Shown here in pieces: positions 8,273-17,849 of a stretch of DNA of 64,000 nucleotides. The notes below the pieces were generated by a model. It was not told the origin of the DNA and did no database searches. It saw only the letters and a list, made by a program, of their open reading frames with translations. Origin of the DNA: Paenochrobactrum gallinarii (GTDB taxonomy: Bacteria > Pseudomonadota > Alphaproteobacteria > Rhizobiales > Rhizobiaceae); assembly GCF_014205685.1 (NCBI RefSeq), contig NZ_JACIIU010000006.1, positions 33,307 through 97,306 on the forward strand, given 5' to 3'. Position numbers and translations under genes: made by a program. How positions within the stretch are numbered: position 1 is the stretch's first letter; every line of letters starts with the position of its first letter.

Positions 8273-8764
8273 TTAGTTCTTTTCTTGCAGGTGCGCTTCG
8301 AGGAACCACAGGGATTTGTCGAGGTCGCGCGAGGCAGCCGTCAATACGTCAGCTGAGGTTTCATCACCGGCTTCATCGGCATCCTTGATGGACTGGCGCA
8401 CCAGATTAGCCACATCCGCATAGCGTTCGATCAGTGCATTGAGATGATCGTGAATATTATAAATATCGGTCGGATATGGTTTCAGTTTGGTGTCATTACC
8501 GACAGTTTGGACTGTTCCAAAAGCGGTACCGCCTAATTGGACAACGCGCTCGGCGATCGTGTCGGTATGCTCATCCAGACTGTCGCGGAAGCCATCAAGC
8601 ATTTCATGCACGGCAATAAATTGCAGGCCTTTAAGGTTCCAATGCGCCTGCTTGGTTGCCAGTGAAAGATCAAGCGTTGCCGCCAGATTTTGATTAAGCA
8701 GGGAAATAACCGTTGCCTTAGCATTGGATGGCAGATCGTTACGTGTGTTATGGGTTTTAGCCAT
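8273..8764 (-). CDS. dps: DNA-binding ferritin-like protein Dps
   Basis: Starvation-inducible dodecameric mini-ferritin that oxidises Fe(II) with peroxide and shields DNA. The 163-aa product has the Dps four-helix bundle with ferroxidase residues in KQAHWNLKG and HEMLDGFRDSLDEHTDTIAERV. The N-terminus MAKTHNTRNDLPSNAKAT is basic, as in DNA-binding members. ATG at 8764 has GAGG 6 nt upstream; an earlier in-frame start at 8794 lacks this. The flanking gene is convergent only 14 bp away, with no clear terminator. Confidence 0.95.
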   Translation of the reverse strand: MAKTHNTRNDLPSNAKATVISLLNQNLAATLDLSLATKQAHWNLKGLQFIAVHEMLDGFRDSLDEHTDTIAERVVQLGGTAFGTVQTVGNDTKLKPYPTDIYNIHDHLNALIERYADVANLVRQSIKDADEAGDETSADVLTAASRDLDKSLWFLEAHLQEKN

Positions 8765-8969
8765 TATATCCTCGCTTACTTTACAAAATATCATATGCGT
8801 GGTTCATGCGATCGGGAGCCCGCAAGAGTCACATTTCTTTATACTAAACGCTGTTAATGACAGTTGGTTCCTTCTCAATAACAGGTTTATATAAAATATA
8901 GTGTTTCTGGTTGCGGAAAAAAGGCTTGGAAGCTTGCCGGATCGCAATATCTGTTTTACCTGATAGATT

Positions 8970-9674
8970 ATGAAAATACTTGCCCTTGATACTGCGGCCT
9001 CATTTTGTGCTGCCGCGCTTTATGATAGTGAAAAAGCTTTAGTGCTGGCGCAGCGCCGTGAAAATATCGGCAAAGGCCATGCTGAAGTGCTGATGGCTTA
9101 TGTGGATGAAGTGCTGGCAGAGGCAAAGATTGATTTTCACCAGATTGATCGCGTTGCGGTTAATGTGGGGCCGGGTTCTTTCACCGGCGTGCGCATTGCT
9201 GTTTCTTCAGCGCGCGGTTTTGCTTTAGCACTGAAAACGACAGCCATTGGCGTCAGCGCTTTTGAAGCGCTTTGTGTGCAAGCGCAGGAAAATAATAGCG
9301 GGCGTCCGGTTTTAGTGCTGCTTGATGCGCATCGCGGCGAAATTTTTGCACAAAGCTTTGATGAAACTGGTGTGCCGGAAACGGAACCTTTGGCACTGAC
9401 CTTGGAAGAGGCAGTCGCATTATGTGCCGGAAAACCTGATCATGTGCTGACGGGGTCGGCTGCGCCGGCTGTTAGTCAGGCGCTGGGTGAAAGCCGCATG
9501 ATTGCGCAAACGGAGCCAACCGCAGATATTGCTGTTTATGCGAAAATTGCAGCTTCAAAGCAGGCGGGTGAAGCACCAAAGCCGCTTTATTTGCGCGGGC
9601 CTGATGCCAAGCCGCAGGTTGGTTTTGCTCTGCCCAGAAAAGCAGAATCCGGCCAGAACGAGCAGGTATCATAG
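8970..9674 (+). CDS. tsaB: tRNA threonylcarbamoyladenosine biosynthesis protein TsaB
   Basis: Partner of TsaD in forming N6-threonylcarbamoyladenosine at position 37 of ANN-decoding tRNAs. The 234-aa product starts MKILALDTAASFCAAALYD and carries the family core VAVNVGPGSFTGVRIAVSSARGFA; like other TsaB proteins it has an ASKHA fold without a full ATPase site. It is followed 60 bp later by rimI and plsC in the same direction, the usual tsaB-rimI pairing in Rhizobiales. Confidence 0.95.
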   Translation: MKILALDTAASFCAAALYDSEKALVLAQRRENIGKGHAEVLMAYVDEVLAEAKIDFHQIDRVAVNVGPGSFTGVRIAVSSARGFALALKTTAIGVSAFEALCVQAQENNSGRPVLVLLDAHRGEIFAQSFDETGVPETEPLALTLEEAVALCAGKPDHVLTGSAAPAVSQALGESRMIAQTEPTADIAVYAKIAASKQAGEAPKPLYLRGPDAKPQVGFALPRKAESGQNEQVS

Positions 9675-9734
9675 GGGTGAGGCGAAAAGTACAAAATGTG
9701 CGGCCTGAGGGGCAAGTTATCAGCGAAGAAAATA

Positions 9735-10235
9735 ATGGGACGTTTGATGGAGCACTTTGGTAAAAAAGGCTTTTCAATTGCGCCATTGACGCCTGATGAC
9801 AGCGCTGCGCTGGAAGATGTGCATATGGCCTCTTTCCATCAGGGCTGGAGTGAGCAAGATTTTCGCGGGCTGTTGAGCGAGCCGACAGTGTTTGGCTTTT
9901 TGGCGCGCCCTGAGGGCGAACCAAACAAAATGGCCGGATTTGTGCTGGCGCGTCTGGTGGTAGATGAGGCTGAGATTCTGACCATTGCTGTGGCTACCGC
10001 TTCGCGTAAATTAGGTGCCGGACACGGGCTGATGGATGCTGTTTTGCGCCATTTGCACCATGAGCGGGCGGCAAGCCTGTTTTTGGAAGTGGATAAAAGC
10101 AATGTGGCGGCGCAGGCACTTTATAATCGCCTTGGCTTTATCAAAGTAGGTGATCGCCCCAGCTATTATCAGCATGCTGATGGTACTTTTGCTTCAGCGT
10201 TGATTTTACGCCGTGATCTGGTGGCTGCCACATGA
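9735..10235 (+). CDS. rimI: Ribosomal-protein-alanine N-acetyltransferase RimI
   Basis: GNAT acetyltransferase expected to acetylate the N-terminal alanine of ribosomal protein S18. The fold is visible from IAPLTPDDSAALEDVHMASF through the acetyl-CoA loop (around SRKLGAGHGLMDAVL, a diverged R/Q-x-x-G-x-G/A) to the family-typical LEVDKSNVAAQALYNRLGF. The start is uncertain: 9735 (GAAGA upstream, 166 aa) is preferred over 9696 and 9747. Its stop overlaps the plsC start by 4 nt, so the two are translationally coupled. Confidence 0.88.
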   Translation: MGRLMEHFGKKGFSIAPLTPDDSAALEDVHMASFHQGWSEQDFRGLLSEPTVFGFLARPEGEPNKMAGFVLARLVVDEAEILTIAVATASRKLGAGHGLMDAVLRHLHHERAASLFLEVDKSNVAAQALYNRLGFIKVGDRPSYYQHADGTFASALILRRDLVAAT

Positions 10236-11035
10236 TCGGTGCTGTCAGAATCATTTTTGTGCTGGCGGCTTTCATTCTGCTGGTGGTTTCGCTGGTGCCG
10301 TTTCAGTATGTTTTCATGAAGCTGAACCATGTATTCCAGCGCCGTTTGCCGCGTTTTTTTCATCGCTTAGTGGCAAGGCTTTTTGGTTTTCGCGTTAAAA
10401 CCATTGGCACGATGAGCGAAGACCGCCCGCTATTACTGGTATCGAACCATGTTTCATGGAGCGATATTATTGTGCTTTCAACCGTCGGCGAAGTGTCCTT
10501 TATCGCTAAATCCGAAGTGCGGACATGGCCGGTTTTTGGTTATTTGGCGTATTTGCAACGCTCGGTTTTTGTCGAGCGGGCAAAGCGCGGCAAAACCGGC
10601 AAGCAGGCTTCTGAAATTGCCACAAGACTGGCTGCGGGCGATGCAATGGTACTGTTTCCTGAGGGGACAACATCAGATGGTAACCGTTTATTACCGTTTA
10701 AGACGGCGCTTTTTGGTGCTGCCCATGCTGCCATCCGTGAGGGCGGCGTGAGCCAAGTGACAGTTCAGCCAGTTTCCATCGCCTATACGGGTGTGCATGG
10801 TATGCCGATGGGGCGCTATCATCGCCCGATTGCGTCCTGGCCGGGTGATGTCGAATTAATGCCACATCTGAAAGGCATTCTGAAAGAAGGTGCAATTGAT
10901 GTGGAAATTACTTTCGGTGAGCCGATGGTGATTGATACCAATACCGACCGTAAGCTTTTGGCCAGAGTGATGGAAGAGCGGGTACGCTCGCAATTGCAGT
11001 CCTCGCTTCTCGGGCGCGAAATTAAACCGGACTGA
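10232..11035 (+). CDS. plsC: 1-acyl-sn-glycerol-3-phosphate acyltransferase (PlsC family)
   Basis: Membrane-associated lysophospholipid acyltransferase that makes phosphatidic acid from lysophosphatidic acid. An N-terminal helix (residues 5-26) is followed by the catalytic HX4D motif NHVSWSD (H73, D78) and the substrate motif FPEGTTSDG (E144). The 267-aa length is normal. It starts within the last codons of rimI (ATGA overlap). An OlsA-like role in ornithine lipid synthesis cannot be excluded from sequence alone. Confidence 0.88.
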   Translation: MIGAVRIIFVLAAFILLVVSLVPFQYVFMKLNHVFQRRLPRFFHRLVARLFGFRVKTIGTMSEDRPLLLVSNHVSWSDIIVLSTVGEVSFIAKSEVRTWPVFGYLAYLQRSVFVERAKRGKTGKQASEIATRLAAGDAMVLFPEGTTSDGNRLLPFKTALFGAAHAAIREGGVSQVTVQPVSIAYTGVHGMPMGRYHRPIASWPGDVELMPHLKGILKEGAIDVEITFGEPMVIDTNTDRKLLARVMEERVRSQLQSSLLGREIKPD

Positions 11036-11094
11036 TGGAAATATCATCAGACTAACTATTCTCAAACGGCGATAAAAGGTTTAGAAGCCAGCCT

Positions 11095-12528
11095 ATGAGC
11101 ACTCTTGAAACGACCCTGACCCCTTCTTCGTCCCTTGAAGCTGATGCAAAAACAGCTGCAAACACACCGGCAAGCACGGATGCCAATCCGCGCAAGGTTT
11201 TTGTGAAAACTTATGGCTGCCAGATGAATGTCTATGACAGTCAGCGCATGGCCGATAGTTTGGCGGCGGAAGGCTATGTCACGACCGAAACGCCTGAAGA
11301 TGCGGATCTGGTTCTGCTCAATACATGTCATATTCGTGAGCGCGCTTCTGAAAAACTTTATTCAGCTCTTGGTCGTTTGCGTAAACTTAAAGATAAAAAT
11401 GCTGCCAAGGGCAAAGAGCTGACCATTGGTGTGGCTGGTTGTGTCGCACAGGCCGAAGGACAAGAAATCCTGCGCCGTGCGCCTTCAGTTGATCTTGTGA
11501 TCGGCCCGCAGACCTATCACCGCTTGCCGCAGGCACTGGCTAAAGTGCGCGATGGTGAAAAGGTTGTTGAAACCGAATATGCGCTGGAAGATAAATTTGA
11601 ACATCTGCCGGCACCGCAGCGTGAAGTGGTGCGCAAGCGCGGTGTTTCCGCATTCCTGACAGTGCAGGAAGGTTGCGATAAATTCTGCACATTCTGCGTT
11701 GTGCCTTATACACGCGGCTCAGAAGTGTCGCGCTCGGTTGCGCAAATTGTTGCCGAAGCTGAAAAGCTTGTCGCCGGTGGTGTGCGTGAGATTACCCTGC
11801 TTGGCCAGAATGTGAACGCATGGCACGGGCTTGGCGATGATGGTCGCGAATGGGGCTTTGGTGAATTGCTTTACCGTCTGGCCGAAGTGCCGGAGCTGAC
11901 ACGACTTCGTTATACCACCAGCCATCCGCGTGACATGGATGATGCACTGATCAATGCGCATCGTGATCTTGATATACTGATGCCTTATCTGCATCTGCCG
12001 GTGCAAGCTGGTTCTGACCGTATTTTGAAGGCGATGAACCGCAAACATAAGAGCGATGATTATCGTCGTCTGATCGAACGTATCCGTGAAGCACGCCCTG
12101 ATATGGCGCTTTCGGGTGACTTTATTGTCGGTTTTCCGGGCGAAACAGATCAGGATTTTGAAGATACGATGCAGCTGGTGCGTGATGTAAAATATGCGCA
12201 AGCCTATTCGTTCAAATATTCAAGCCGTCCCGGAACACCGGGCGCAGATCTGCCGGATCATGTGGATGAAGCGGTTAAAGACGAGCGTTTGCAGCGCTTG
12301 CAGGCTTTGCTCAACGAGCAGCAATATGCGTTTCAGGATAGTCTGGTTGGTAAGAAAACCAGCGTGCTGATTGAAAAGCCGGGTCGTGAAGAGCATCAGA
12401 TGGTTGGTCGCTCTCCTTGGTTGCTGCCGGTTATTATTGATAATAATCACGACCAGATCGGTGATATTATTGATGTTGAAATCATTTCCACAGGAACCAA
12501 TAGTTTGGTTGCGAAAAAACTGTCTTAA
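11095..12528 (+). CDS. miaB: tRNA-2-methylthio-N6-dimethylallyladenosine synthase MiaB
   Basis: Radical-SAM methylthiotransferase that adds the 2-methylthio group to i6A37 of tRNA. The 477-aa product has an alphaproteobacterial low-complexity N-terminus (about 30 residues), an MTTase domain with cluster cysteines C42, C78 and C116, the radical-SAM motif CDKFCTFC (C194, C198, C201), and a C-terminal TRAM domain. It leads into phoH and ybeY, a conserved order. The start is ATG at 11095, 59 bp after plsC. Confidence 0.96.
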   Translation: MSTLETTLTPSSSLEADAKTAANTPASTDANPRKVFVKTYGCQMNVYDSQRMADSLAAEGYVTTETPEDADLVLLNTCHIRERASEKLYSALGRLRKLKDKNAAKGKELTIGVAGCVAQAEGQEILRRAPSVDLVIGPQTYHRLPQALAKVRDGEKVVETEYALEDKFEHLPAPQREVVRKRGVSAFLTVQEGCDKFCTFCVVPYTRGSEVSRSVAQIVAEAEKLVAGGVREITLLGQNVNAWHGLGDDGREWGFGELLYRLAEVPELTRLRYTTSHPRDMDDALINAHRDLDILMPYLHLPVQAGSDRILKAMNRKHKSDDYRRLIERIREARPDMALSGDFIVGFPGETDQDFEDTMQLVRDVKYAQAYSFKYSSRPGTPGADLPDHVDEAVKDERLQRLQALLNEQQYAFQDSLVGKKTSVLIEKPGREEHQMVGRSPWLLPVIIDNNHDQIGDIIDVEIISTGTNSLVAKKLS

Positions 12529-12588
12529 AGGCATGATAAGACCATCATATAGTTTCGCGGGTGTTTTTCGTGTCATGAGGAGAGCCGG

Positions 12589-13653
12589 TTGAGCGCTACA
12601 GAACAGCTGAAGACCGATAAGAGTAAGACTGAAACACAGACCAAATTATCTAATGGCGCTTCGGATATGGCGCATATAGTGCTGACTTTTGACAATAATC
12701 GTCATGCGATTGCGCTTTACGGGCAGTTTGATGAAAATCTGGCACGCATCGAGCAAAAGCTCGGTGTGGATGTACGCTCCAAAGGCAATGAGCTGACGAT
12801 TCGCGGCACACCTTCAGCGACCGAGCAGGCGCGACGCGCATTGGATGAGCTTTACGGTTTTTTACAAAAAGGGCGTGAGATTACGCTTTCCGATGTGGAT
12901 GGCGCTTTGCGTATGGCCGGAAATATAACCACGACTGCGGAAGGCCAATTGCCGCTTCCTACAATGGAAAATAAAGGCAAGCTGGCTTCTGCTCAAATTT
13001 CCACCCGCAAGAAAACCATTTTTGCCCGCACGCCGACACAAGATGCCTATATGCGCGCGCTTGATCGTTCGGAGCTGGTTTTTGGTGTCGGGCCTGCGGG
13101 TACGGGTAAAACCTATCTGGCGGTTGCCCATGCAGCGATGCTGCTGGAACGCGGACTGGTTGAGCGCATTATTCTGTCACGTCCGGCGGTGGAAGCGGGC
13201 GAGCGTCTGGGCTTTTTGCCGGGCGATATGAAAGAGAAGGTCGATCCTTATCTGCGTCCGCTTTATGATGCGCTTTATGACATGATGCCTGCCGATAAGG
13301 TGGAGCGTGCTTTGACGGCCGGTGTGATTGAAATTGCACCGCTTGCTTTCATGCGCGGCCGTACCCTTGCGCATGCAGCGGTTATTCTGGATGAGGCGCA
13401 AAATACCACCTCCATGCAGATGAAGATGTTTCTCACCCGTTTGGGTGAGGGCTCCCGCATGATTGTCACCGGTGACCCGAGCCAGATTGACTTGCCGGCC
13501 GGTCAGAAATCCGGCCTTGTTGAAGCCTTGCGCATTCTGGATAATGTCGATGGTGTTGTGACGGTTCGCTTCACCCAGAAAGACGTGGTGCGCCATGCGC
13601 TGGTGGCGGCAATTGTTGAAGCTTATGACAATGACGGCAGATCGGCAGGTTAA
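12589..13653 (+). CDS. phoH: PhoH family ATPase
   Basis: PhoH-like ATPase with an N-terminal KH-like nucleic-acid-binding region (about residues 27-100) and a P-loop domain: Walker A GPAGTGKT at 168-175, Walker B AVILDEAQN, then VTGDPSQIDLP. The 354-aa length is typical. TTG is taken as the start because AGGAG lies 7 nt upstream and the next ATG (12667) would trim the N-terminus. The miaB-phoH-ybeY order suggests a role in RNA or ribosome metabolism rather than the phosphate response its name implies; no Pho box is seen. Confidence 0.92.
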   Translation: MSATEQLKTDKSKTETQTKLSNGASDMAHIVLTFDNNRHAIALYGQFDENLARIEQKLGVDVRSKGNELTIRGTPSATEQARRALDELYGFLQKGREITLSDVDGALRMAGNITTTAEGQLPLPTMENKGKLASAQISTRKKTIFARTPTQDAYMRALDRSELVFGVGPAGTGKTYLAVAHAAMLLERGLVERIILSRPAVEAGERLGFLPGDMKEKVDPYLRPLYDALYDMMPADKVERALTAGVIEIAPLAFMRGRTLAHAAVILDEAQNTTSMQMKMFLTRLGEGSRMIVTGDPSQIDLPAGQKSGLVEALRILDNVDGVVTVRFTQKDVVRHALVAAIVEAYDNDGRSAG

Positions 13654-13804
13654 GTGGCACAATTATGAGGTGTGAGCCTTGTATTTTGTGATGAGCGCTA
13701 TGATCTATTCATGTTTATATGCTATTTAATACGACCTTAGAGTTTGTAAGAGAAAGGACTATGCGTCAGCCGGTTTCTTAATAGCCGCAACTGCCGTTTT
13801 AAAA

Positions 13805-14299
13805 GTGATCGACATCGATATATTGATAGAGGCAGAAGGCTGGCCCGAAGAGGACGCCTTACTCCAAGTGGCGCAAAAAGCGGTTGATGCCGCATGGAAA
13901 AGCCTATTTACCGATGATGGGCAAAGTGAGTTAAGTCTCGTTTTTACCGATGATGCTTCTATTCAGGAGCTGAATGCGCAATGGCGCAATAAGGATAAGG
14001 CAACCAATGTTTTGTCTTTTCCGGCCTTTCCTGTCAAAGCGGGGGCGAAGCCCGGACCAATGCTCGGCGATATTGTTATCGCGCGGGAGACGGTGATGCG
14101 TGAGGCGCAGGAAGAGGGAAAACCCTTCGAGCATCATTTGAACCATATGATCGTGCACGGCTTTTTACATCTGCTTGGCTATGACCATGAAGATGATGCT
14201 GAGGCCGAACTTATGGAGCAATGGGAGCGCGATATTCTGGCCGCTCTTGCTATTCCTGATCCTTATTCACAAACCCTTTCACCTAACAAAGCCGGTTGA
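13805..14299 (+). CDS. ybeY: Endoribonuclease YbeY (rRNA maturation factor)
   Basis: Metal-dependent single-strand endoribonuclease involved in 16S rRNA 3'-end maturation and ribosome quality control. The zinc motif [11 protein letters not shown] (H118, H122, H128) is intact in a 164-aa protein. The start is a GTG without a good ribosome site, so the true N-terminus is uncertain. A 151-bp gap separates it from phoH. Its stop overlaps the region just before the tlyC start, consistent with co-translation. Confidence 0.94.
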   Translation: MIDIDILIEAEGWPEEDALLQVAQKAVDAAWKSLFTDDGQSELSLVFTDDASIQELNAQWRNKDKATNVLSFPAFPVKAGAKPGPMLGDIVIARETVMREAQEEGKPFEHHLNHMIVHGFLHLLGYDHEDDAEAELMEQWERDILAALAIPDPYSQTLSPNKAG

Positions 14300-14301
14300 C
14301 C

Positions 14302-15384
14302 ATGTCTGATCAAACTAGTGTTCCTCCGTCGGGCGATGCCCCGCAAAATGCTGATCCGGAGGGGCAGAGTACGCACAGAGCCTCTCCAGCAGAGAAGCGC
14401 TCTTTCTTAGGCAATTTCTTGCCGTTTTTACGCAGTCGCCAAACATCTTCATTGCGTGAAGATCTGGCAGACGCTCTGTCCGGGCAGGACAGTACCGATA
14501 CGGTTTTCTCGCCTGAAGAACGGGCGATGCTCAATAATATTTTGCGCTTGCGCGAAATTCGCGTTGAAGATGTGATGATCCCGCGCGCCGATGTGGAGGC
14601 AGTGGAAATCTCAACGCCGCTTGGCGACGTTCTGGAGCAATTTGAAAAATCCGGCCATTCACGCATGCCGGTCTATGCTGAAACGCTAGATGATCCGCGC
14701 GGTATGATTCATATTCGCGACGTGTTGAATTTCATCACCCGTCAGTCACGTCAGAAGGCTGGCCGCCGTAATGGTGCAGCCGCTAAAACTGCCGGCACAA
14801 CACCCACCAAATTTGATATTGGCCGCATTGATCTGACCAAGACAATCGGCGAACTTAACCTGATGCGTAAAGTGCTGTTTGTGCCGCCATCTATGTTGGC
14901 CAGCGGCCTTATGGCGCGTATGCAGGCCAGCCACATTCAGATGGCGCTGGTTATTGACGAATATGGCGGCACCGATGGTCTGGTGTCGCTGGAAGATATT
15001 GTTGAAATGGTCGTCGGTGATATTGAAGACGAGCATGATGACGAAGAAATCATGATCTTGCAGGAAGCGGACGGCATTTTTGTCGTTGATGCCCGTGCGG
15101 ATCTGGACGAACTGACCGAGCAAATCGGCCCGTCTTTTGTCGTTGGCGAGCATGGCGAAGATGTGGACACTGTCGGCGGTCTGATCTTCTCGGTGCTGGG
15201 GCGTATTCCGTCGCGCGGCGAGGTGGTGCAGGCCATTCCGGGTTATGAGTTTCATGTGCTGGAAGTTGATCCGCGACGCATTCGTCGGGTGCGGATTATT
15301 CCGCTGTCTGCAGCCGATCGTCGTCGTCAGGCGCGCGCCGGTGTAGCTACAAAATCCGGCGAAGAACATCTGACAGAACATTAA
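14302..15384 (+). CDS. tlyC: CBS-domain hemolysin/CorC-family protein
   Basis: Cytoplasmic CorC/TlyC-type protein without the membrane DUF21 domain. A polar 60-residue N-terminus is followed by a CBS pair (from IRVEDVMIPRADVEAVE through IQMALVIDEYGGTDGLVSLED) and a C-terminal CorC_HlyC domain (DGIFVVDARADLDELTEQIG). The family is linked to ion or Mg/Co homeostasis; the hemolysin name is historical. The conserved position between ybeY and lnt supports the assignment. ATG at 14302 is preferred; a TTG 6 nt earlier overlaps the ybeY stop. Confidence 0.9.
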   Translation: MSDQTSVPPSGDAPQNADPEGQSTHRASPAEKRSFLGNFLPFLRSRQTSSLREDLADALSGQDSTDTVFSPEERAMLNNILRLREIRVEDVMIPRADVEAVEISTPLGDVLEQFEKSGHSRMPVYAETLDDPRGMIHIRDVLNFITRQSRQKAGRRNGAAAKTAGTTPTKFDIGRIDLTKTIGELNLMRKVLFVPPSMLASGLMARMQASHIQMALVIDEYGGTDGLVSLEDIVEMVVGDIEDEHDDEEIMILQEADGIFVVDARADLDELTEQIGPSFVVGEHGEDVDTVGGLIFSVLGRIPSRGEVVQAIPGYEFHVLEVDPRRIRRVRIIPLSAADRRRQARAGVATKSGEEHLTEH

Positions 15385-15391
15385 AAACCAA

Positions 15392-15431
15392 ACAGGCGAA
15401 AACTATTGTGTCTGCAATGCTTTTCGCCTGT
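15392..15431 (+). terminator. Inverted repeat between tlyC and lnt
   Basis: An 11-bp perfect inverted repeat (ACAGGCGAAAA / TTTTCGCCTGT) with an 18-nt loop begins just after the tlyC stop. Its 3' arm carries the four U residues, but no longer U-tract follows, so it is probably partial termination or a stability hairpin. Confidence 0.45.
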
Positions 15432-15464
15432 TATTGAACTGATCTGCACCTGGTAGGGATTTTC

Positions 15465-16946
15465 ATGTTTGCGCAATTGGCTCAAAAAATAACCCTGTCA
15501 GGGAAATGGCCGCATCGCTTTTTAAGCTTGCTGGCCGGTCTGCTTTTGACGCTGGCGCTTCCTCCATATGACTTTTTGCCGGTTGGTTTTATCGCTTTTC
15601 CGATGCTGGTGTGGCTGCTTGACCGGCCTGTTACGCAAACCGGCAAAGGCTGGTTGCGCAGGCATTTGCCTGCCTTTGCGACCGGCTGGTGGTTTGGCTT
15701 TGGCTATTTTGTCGGTGGCTTATGGTGGATTGGTGCCGCACTTTTGGTGGATGCCGAGCAATTTGCATGGGCTTTGCCGCTGGCCGTTTTGGGGCTGCCT
15801 GCTTTTTTAGCGGTTTTTTATGGCTGTGCCACGGTGCTGGCAAAGCTTTGCTGGTCGCCGGGTTTGGGGCGTATTCTGGCGCTGAGTCTGGCCTTTGGTC
15901 TGGTTGAATATGTGCGCAGCTTTATTCTGACCGGATTTCCATGGAATGCTGTCGGTTATACGGCAATGCCGACCCCCTTATTCATGCAATCTGCTAAGCT
16001 GATCGGATTGAGCGGCATGAATGTGCTGGCGGTTATGGTTTTTGCGATGCCGGCCTTGCTGGCTGCCAAGCGTCACAGGTTAGGCGGCATGGCTGTTGGG
16101 GTGGCGCTTGTTGCTTGTCACTTAAGCTATGGCGCATGGCAACTTCAACAGCCGGTTGAGGTGGCGGCAAACAGCCCGCATATCCGTATTGTGCAACCAT
16201 CGATTGCGCAGGATCTCAAATGGGATAATGCCGAGCGACGCAATATTTTTGAGCGTCATTTAAGCCTGACGGCGCAAGCACCGGAAAATGGTGCGCCGCG
16301 TCCCGATATTATTATCTGGCCGGAAACATCTGTTCCTTATATTTTGAGCCAGACGTCGGATGCCTTGGCGCGTATTGCTGAAGTATTGCAGGACGGGCAA
16401 CTGTTAATGGTTGGCGCAGTGCGTGAGGAAGAAACACCGCAGGGGCTCAATTATTATAACTCAATCACCGTGATTAATGATCAGGGCTTTATTGTCAGCT
16501 CTTTTGACAAGGTGCATCTGGTGCCTTTTGGCGAATATTTGCCACTGGAAGGCGTTTTGCGTGTGCTGGGTTTACAAGAAGTTGTGGAAATGCCAGGCGG
16601 CTTTAAAGCCGGAAAAAGCCGCCATTCACTGAAAATCGGCGAGAAGCTGGCTATCCTGCCGTTGATTTGCTACGAGGCGATTTTTGCCGATGAGCTGGGC
16701 TACGAGGGAGAGCGTGCCAGTGCCATTGTCAATGTCACCAATGATGCATGGTATGGCAATACACCAGGGCCTTACCAGCATTTCCGGCAGGCGCAATTGC
16801 GTGCAGTGGAGCAGGGAATGCCGCTGTTACGCGCCGCCAATAACGGTATTTCGGCGATCACAGACAGTTATGGCCGAATCATCGCCTCGCTGAACCTGAA
16901 TGAGGTTGGCGTGGTTGATGCGGTGTTGCCGCCGCCCAAAGATTAG
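15465..16946 (+). CDS. lnt: Apolipoprotein N-acyltransferase Lnt
   Basis: Inner-membrane enzyme that adds the third acyl chain to the N-terminal cysteine of lipoproteins. About six N-terminal helices (residues 15-220) precede a periplasmic nitrilase-like domain with the triad E287 (in WPETSVPY), K349 (in FDKVHLVPFGEYLP) and C402 (in LICYEAIF). At 493 aa it is close to family length. AGGGA lies 6 nt before the ATG. Lipoprotein substrates in this window include the lytic transglycosylase and CyoA. Confidence 0.96.
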   Translation: MFAQLAQKITLSGKWPHRFLSLLAGLLLTLALPPYDFLPVGFIAFPMLVWLLDRPVTQTGKGWLRRHLPAFATGWWFGFGYFVGGLWWIGAALLVDAEQFAWALPLAVLGLPAFLAVFYGCATVLAKLCWSPGLGRILALSLAFGLVEYVRSFILTGFPWNAVGYTAMPTPLFMQSAKLIGLSGMNVLAVMVFAMPALLAAKRHRLGGMAVGVALVACHLSYGAWQLQQPVEVAANSPHIRIVQPSIAQDLKWDNAERRNIFERHLSLTAQAPENGAPRPDIIIWPETSVPYILSQTSDALARIAEVLQDGQLLMVGAVREEETPQGLNYYNSITVINDQGFIVSSFDKVHLVPFGEYLPLEGVLRVLGLQEVVEMPGGFKAGKSRHSLKIGEKLAILPLICYEAIFADELGYEGERASAIVNVTNDAWYGNTPGPYQHFRQAQLRAVEQGMPLLRAANNGISAITDSYGRIIASLNLNEVGVVDAVLPPPKD

Positions 16947-16967
16947 CATGAGGGAGAGAATTAATTT

Positions 16968-17002
16968 ACGCCAGACTTCGCACGAAATTTCGCGTCAGGC
17001 GT
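16968..17002 (+). terminator. Hairpin downstream of lnt
   Basis: A 9-bp stem with one mismatch (ACGCCAGAC / GTCAGGCGT) around a loop of 17 nt, 22 bp after the lnt stop. There is no strong U-tract, so it is a moderate candidate for the end of the miaB-lnt transcript; the next gene has its own promoter. Confidence 0.4.
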
Positions 17003-17069
17003 GGGCTTTATCTGAATTACTACTTTGTGGTTTATTAGCAATTGTGTATAAAAGAAAACCACAGCGCGA

Positions 17070-17098
17070 TTGACATCGCAATATTCATCGGTTGTTAT
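17070..17098 (+). promoter_or_regulatory. Sigma-70-like promoter for the XRE regulator
   Basis: A perfect -35 TTGACA (17070-17075) is followed after 17 bp by a moderate -10 TGTTAT (17093-17098). It lies about 135 bp before the XRE start codon, in an otherwise empty 286-bp gap after lnt. Confidence 0.45.
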
Positions 17099-17232
17099 AG
17101 TTTCATCATGCTGTCATTTTGAAATCACATAGCAGCGCAGTCTCTGAAATATCACGTAATTTGAAATCGTATGGTGTTGTACCGTTGAGGGAAGCACTTG
17201 CAAGAAAGCTCGCAAATCGCGAGGAGCATTGA

Positions 17233-17643
17233 ATGGTACAGAATAAAAAGAAGCCCAACCCAATTGATATCCACGTCGGCAGCCGTATACGCCTGCGGCG
17301 GAATATGCTGGGCTTCAGTCAGGAAAAGCTGGGCGAAAGCTTAGGCATTACTTTCCAGCAGATTCAAAAATACGAAAAAGGCACCAACCGTGTCGGCGCC
17401 AGCCGTTTGCAAGCCATTTCCTCCATTCTCAATGTTCCTGTTTCTTTTTTCTTCGAAGATGCGCCAGGCTCTGAAACCCAGGCTGCCGGTTTTGCCGAAG
17501 ATAATGATTCAACCTATATCGTCGATTTCATGAATTCTAATGAAGGTGTTCAGCTGACGCGCGCTTTCACCAAAATTACCGACCCTAAAATCCGCCGCAA
17601 GATTATTGATCTGGTCAAGACGCTGGATCCGGAGGCGGAATAA
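17233..17643 (+). CDS. XRE-family transcriptional regulator upstream of metK
   Basis: 136-aa helix-turn-helix regulator. The Cro/C1-type domain covers residues about 12-70 (VGSRIRLRRNMLGFSQEKLGESLGITFQQIQKYEKG), followed by SILNVPVSFFFED and a short C-terminal acidic region. The family is highly conserved in Rhizobiales directly ahead of metK and is often called a C1 repressor-like protein, but it is chromosomal, not phage. Targets cannot be read from sequence. GAGGAGC lies near the ATG as a ribosome site. Confidence 0.9.
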   Translation: MVQNKKKPNPIDIHVGSRIRLRRNMLGFSQEKLGESLGITFQQIQKYEKGTNRVGASRLQAISSILNVPVSFFFEDAPGSETQAAGFAEDNDSTYIVDFMNSNEGVQLTRAFTKITDPKIRRKIIDLVKTLDPEAE

Positions 17644-17808
17644 TCGTTTCCCTCAACAATTCGTGATGAGAAGAGTGTTATCGGCACAATTGCTGTTGAC
17701 GCTAAAGAACTATGTTGGCAAAGACATAAAAAGTTAAGGTGATAGTTTCGGGCATGCACATTTCTTGTGTTTACATCCGAAAAATCGCCTTTACTGTGCT
17801 TGTCTGAA

Positions 17809-17826
17809 GCGGAGATCTGGCTCCGC
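17809..17826 (+). promoter_or_regulatory. metK leader hairpin
   Basis: A perfect 6-bp stem (GCGGAG / CTCCGC) with a 6-nt loop lies 23 bp before the metK GTG and just before the AGAGGGG ribosome site. It may affect metK translation. I could not fit a known SAM-binding riboswitch to the rest of the 206-bp leader. Confidence 0.3.
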
Positions 17827-17849
17827 AAGATTTTCTAGAGGGGTTTCCC

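Noticed and set aside
12589-13653. phoH as a member of the phosphate regulon
   Set aside because: No Pho box is seen upstream, and the miaB-phoH-ybeY context points to RNA metabolism.
17233-17643. The XRE regulator as a prophage repressor
   Set aside because: No phage genes are near, and this regulator is a conserved chromosomal neighbour of metK in Rhizobiales.
17644-17849. SAM-II or SAM/SAH riboswitch before metK
   Set aside because: I could not place the conserved core or pseudoknot; only a simple hairpin is visible.
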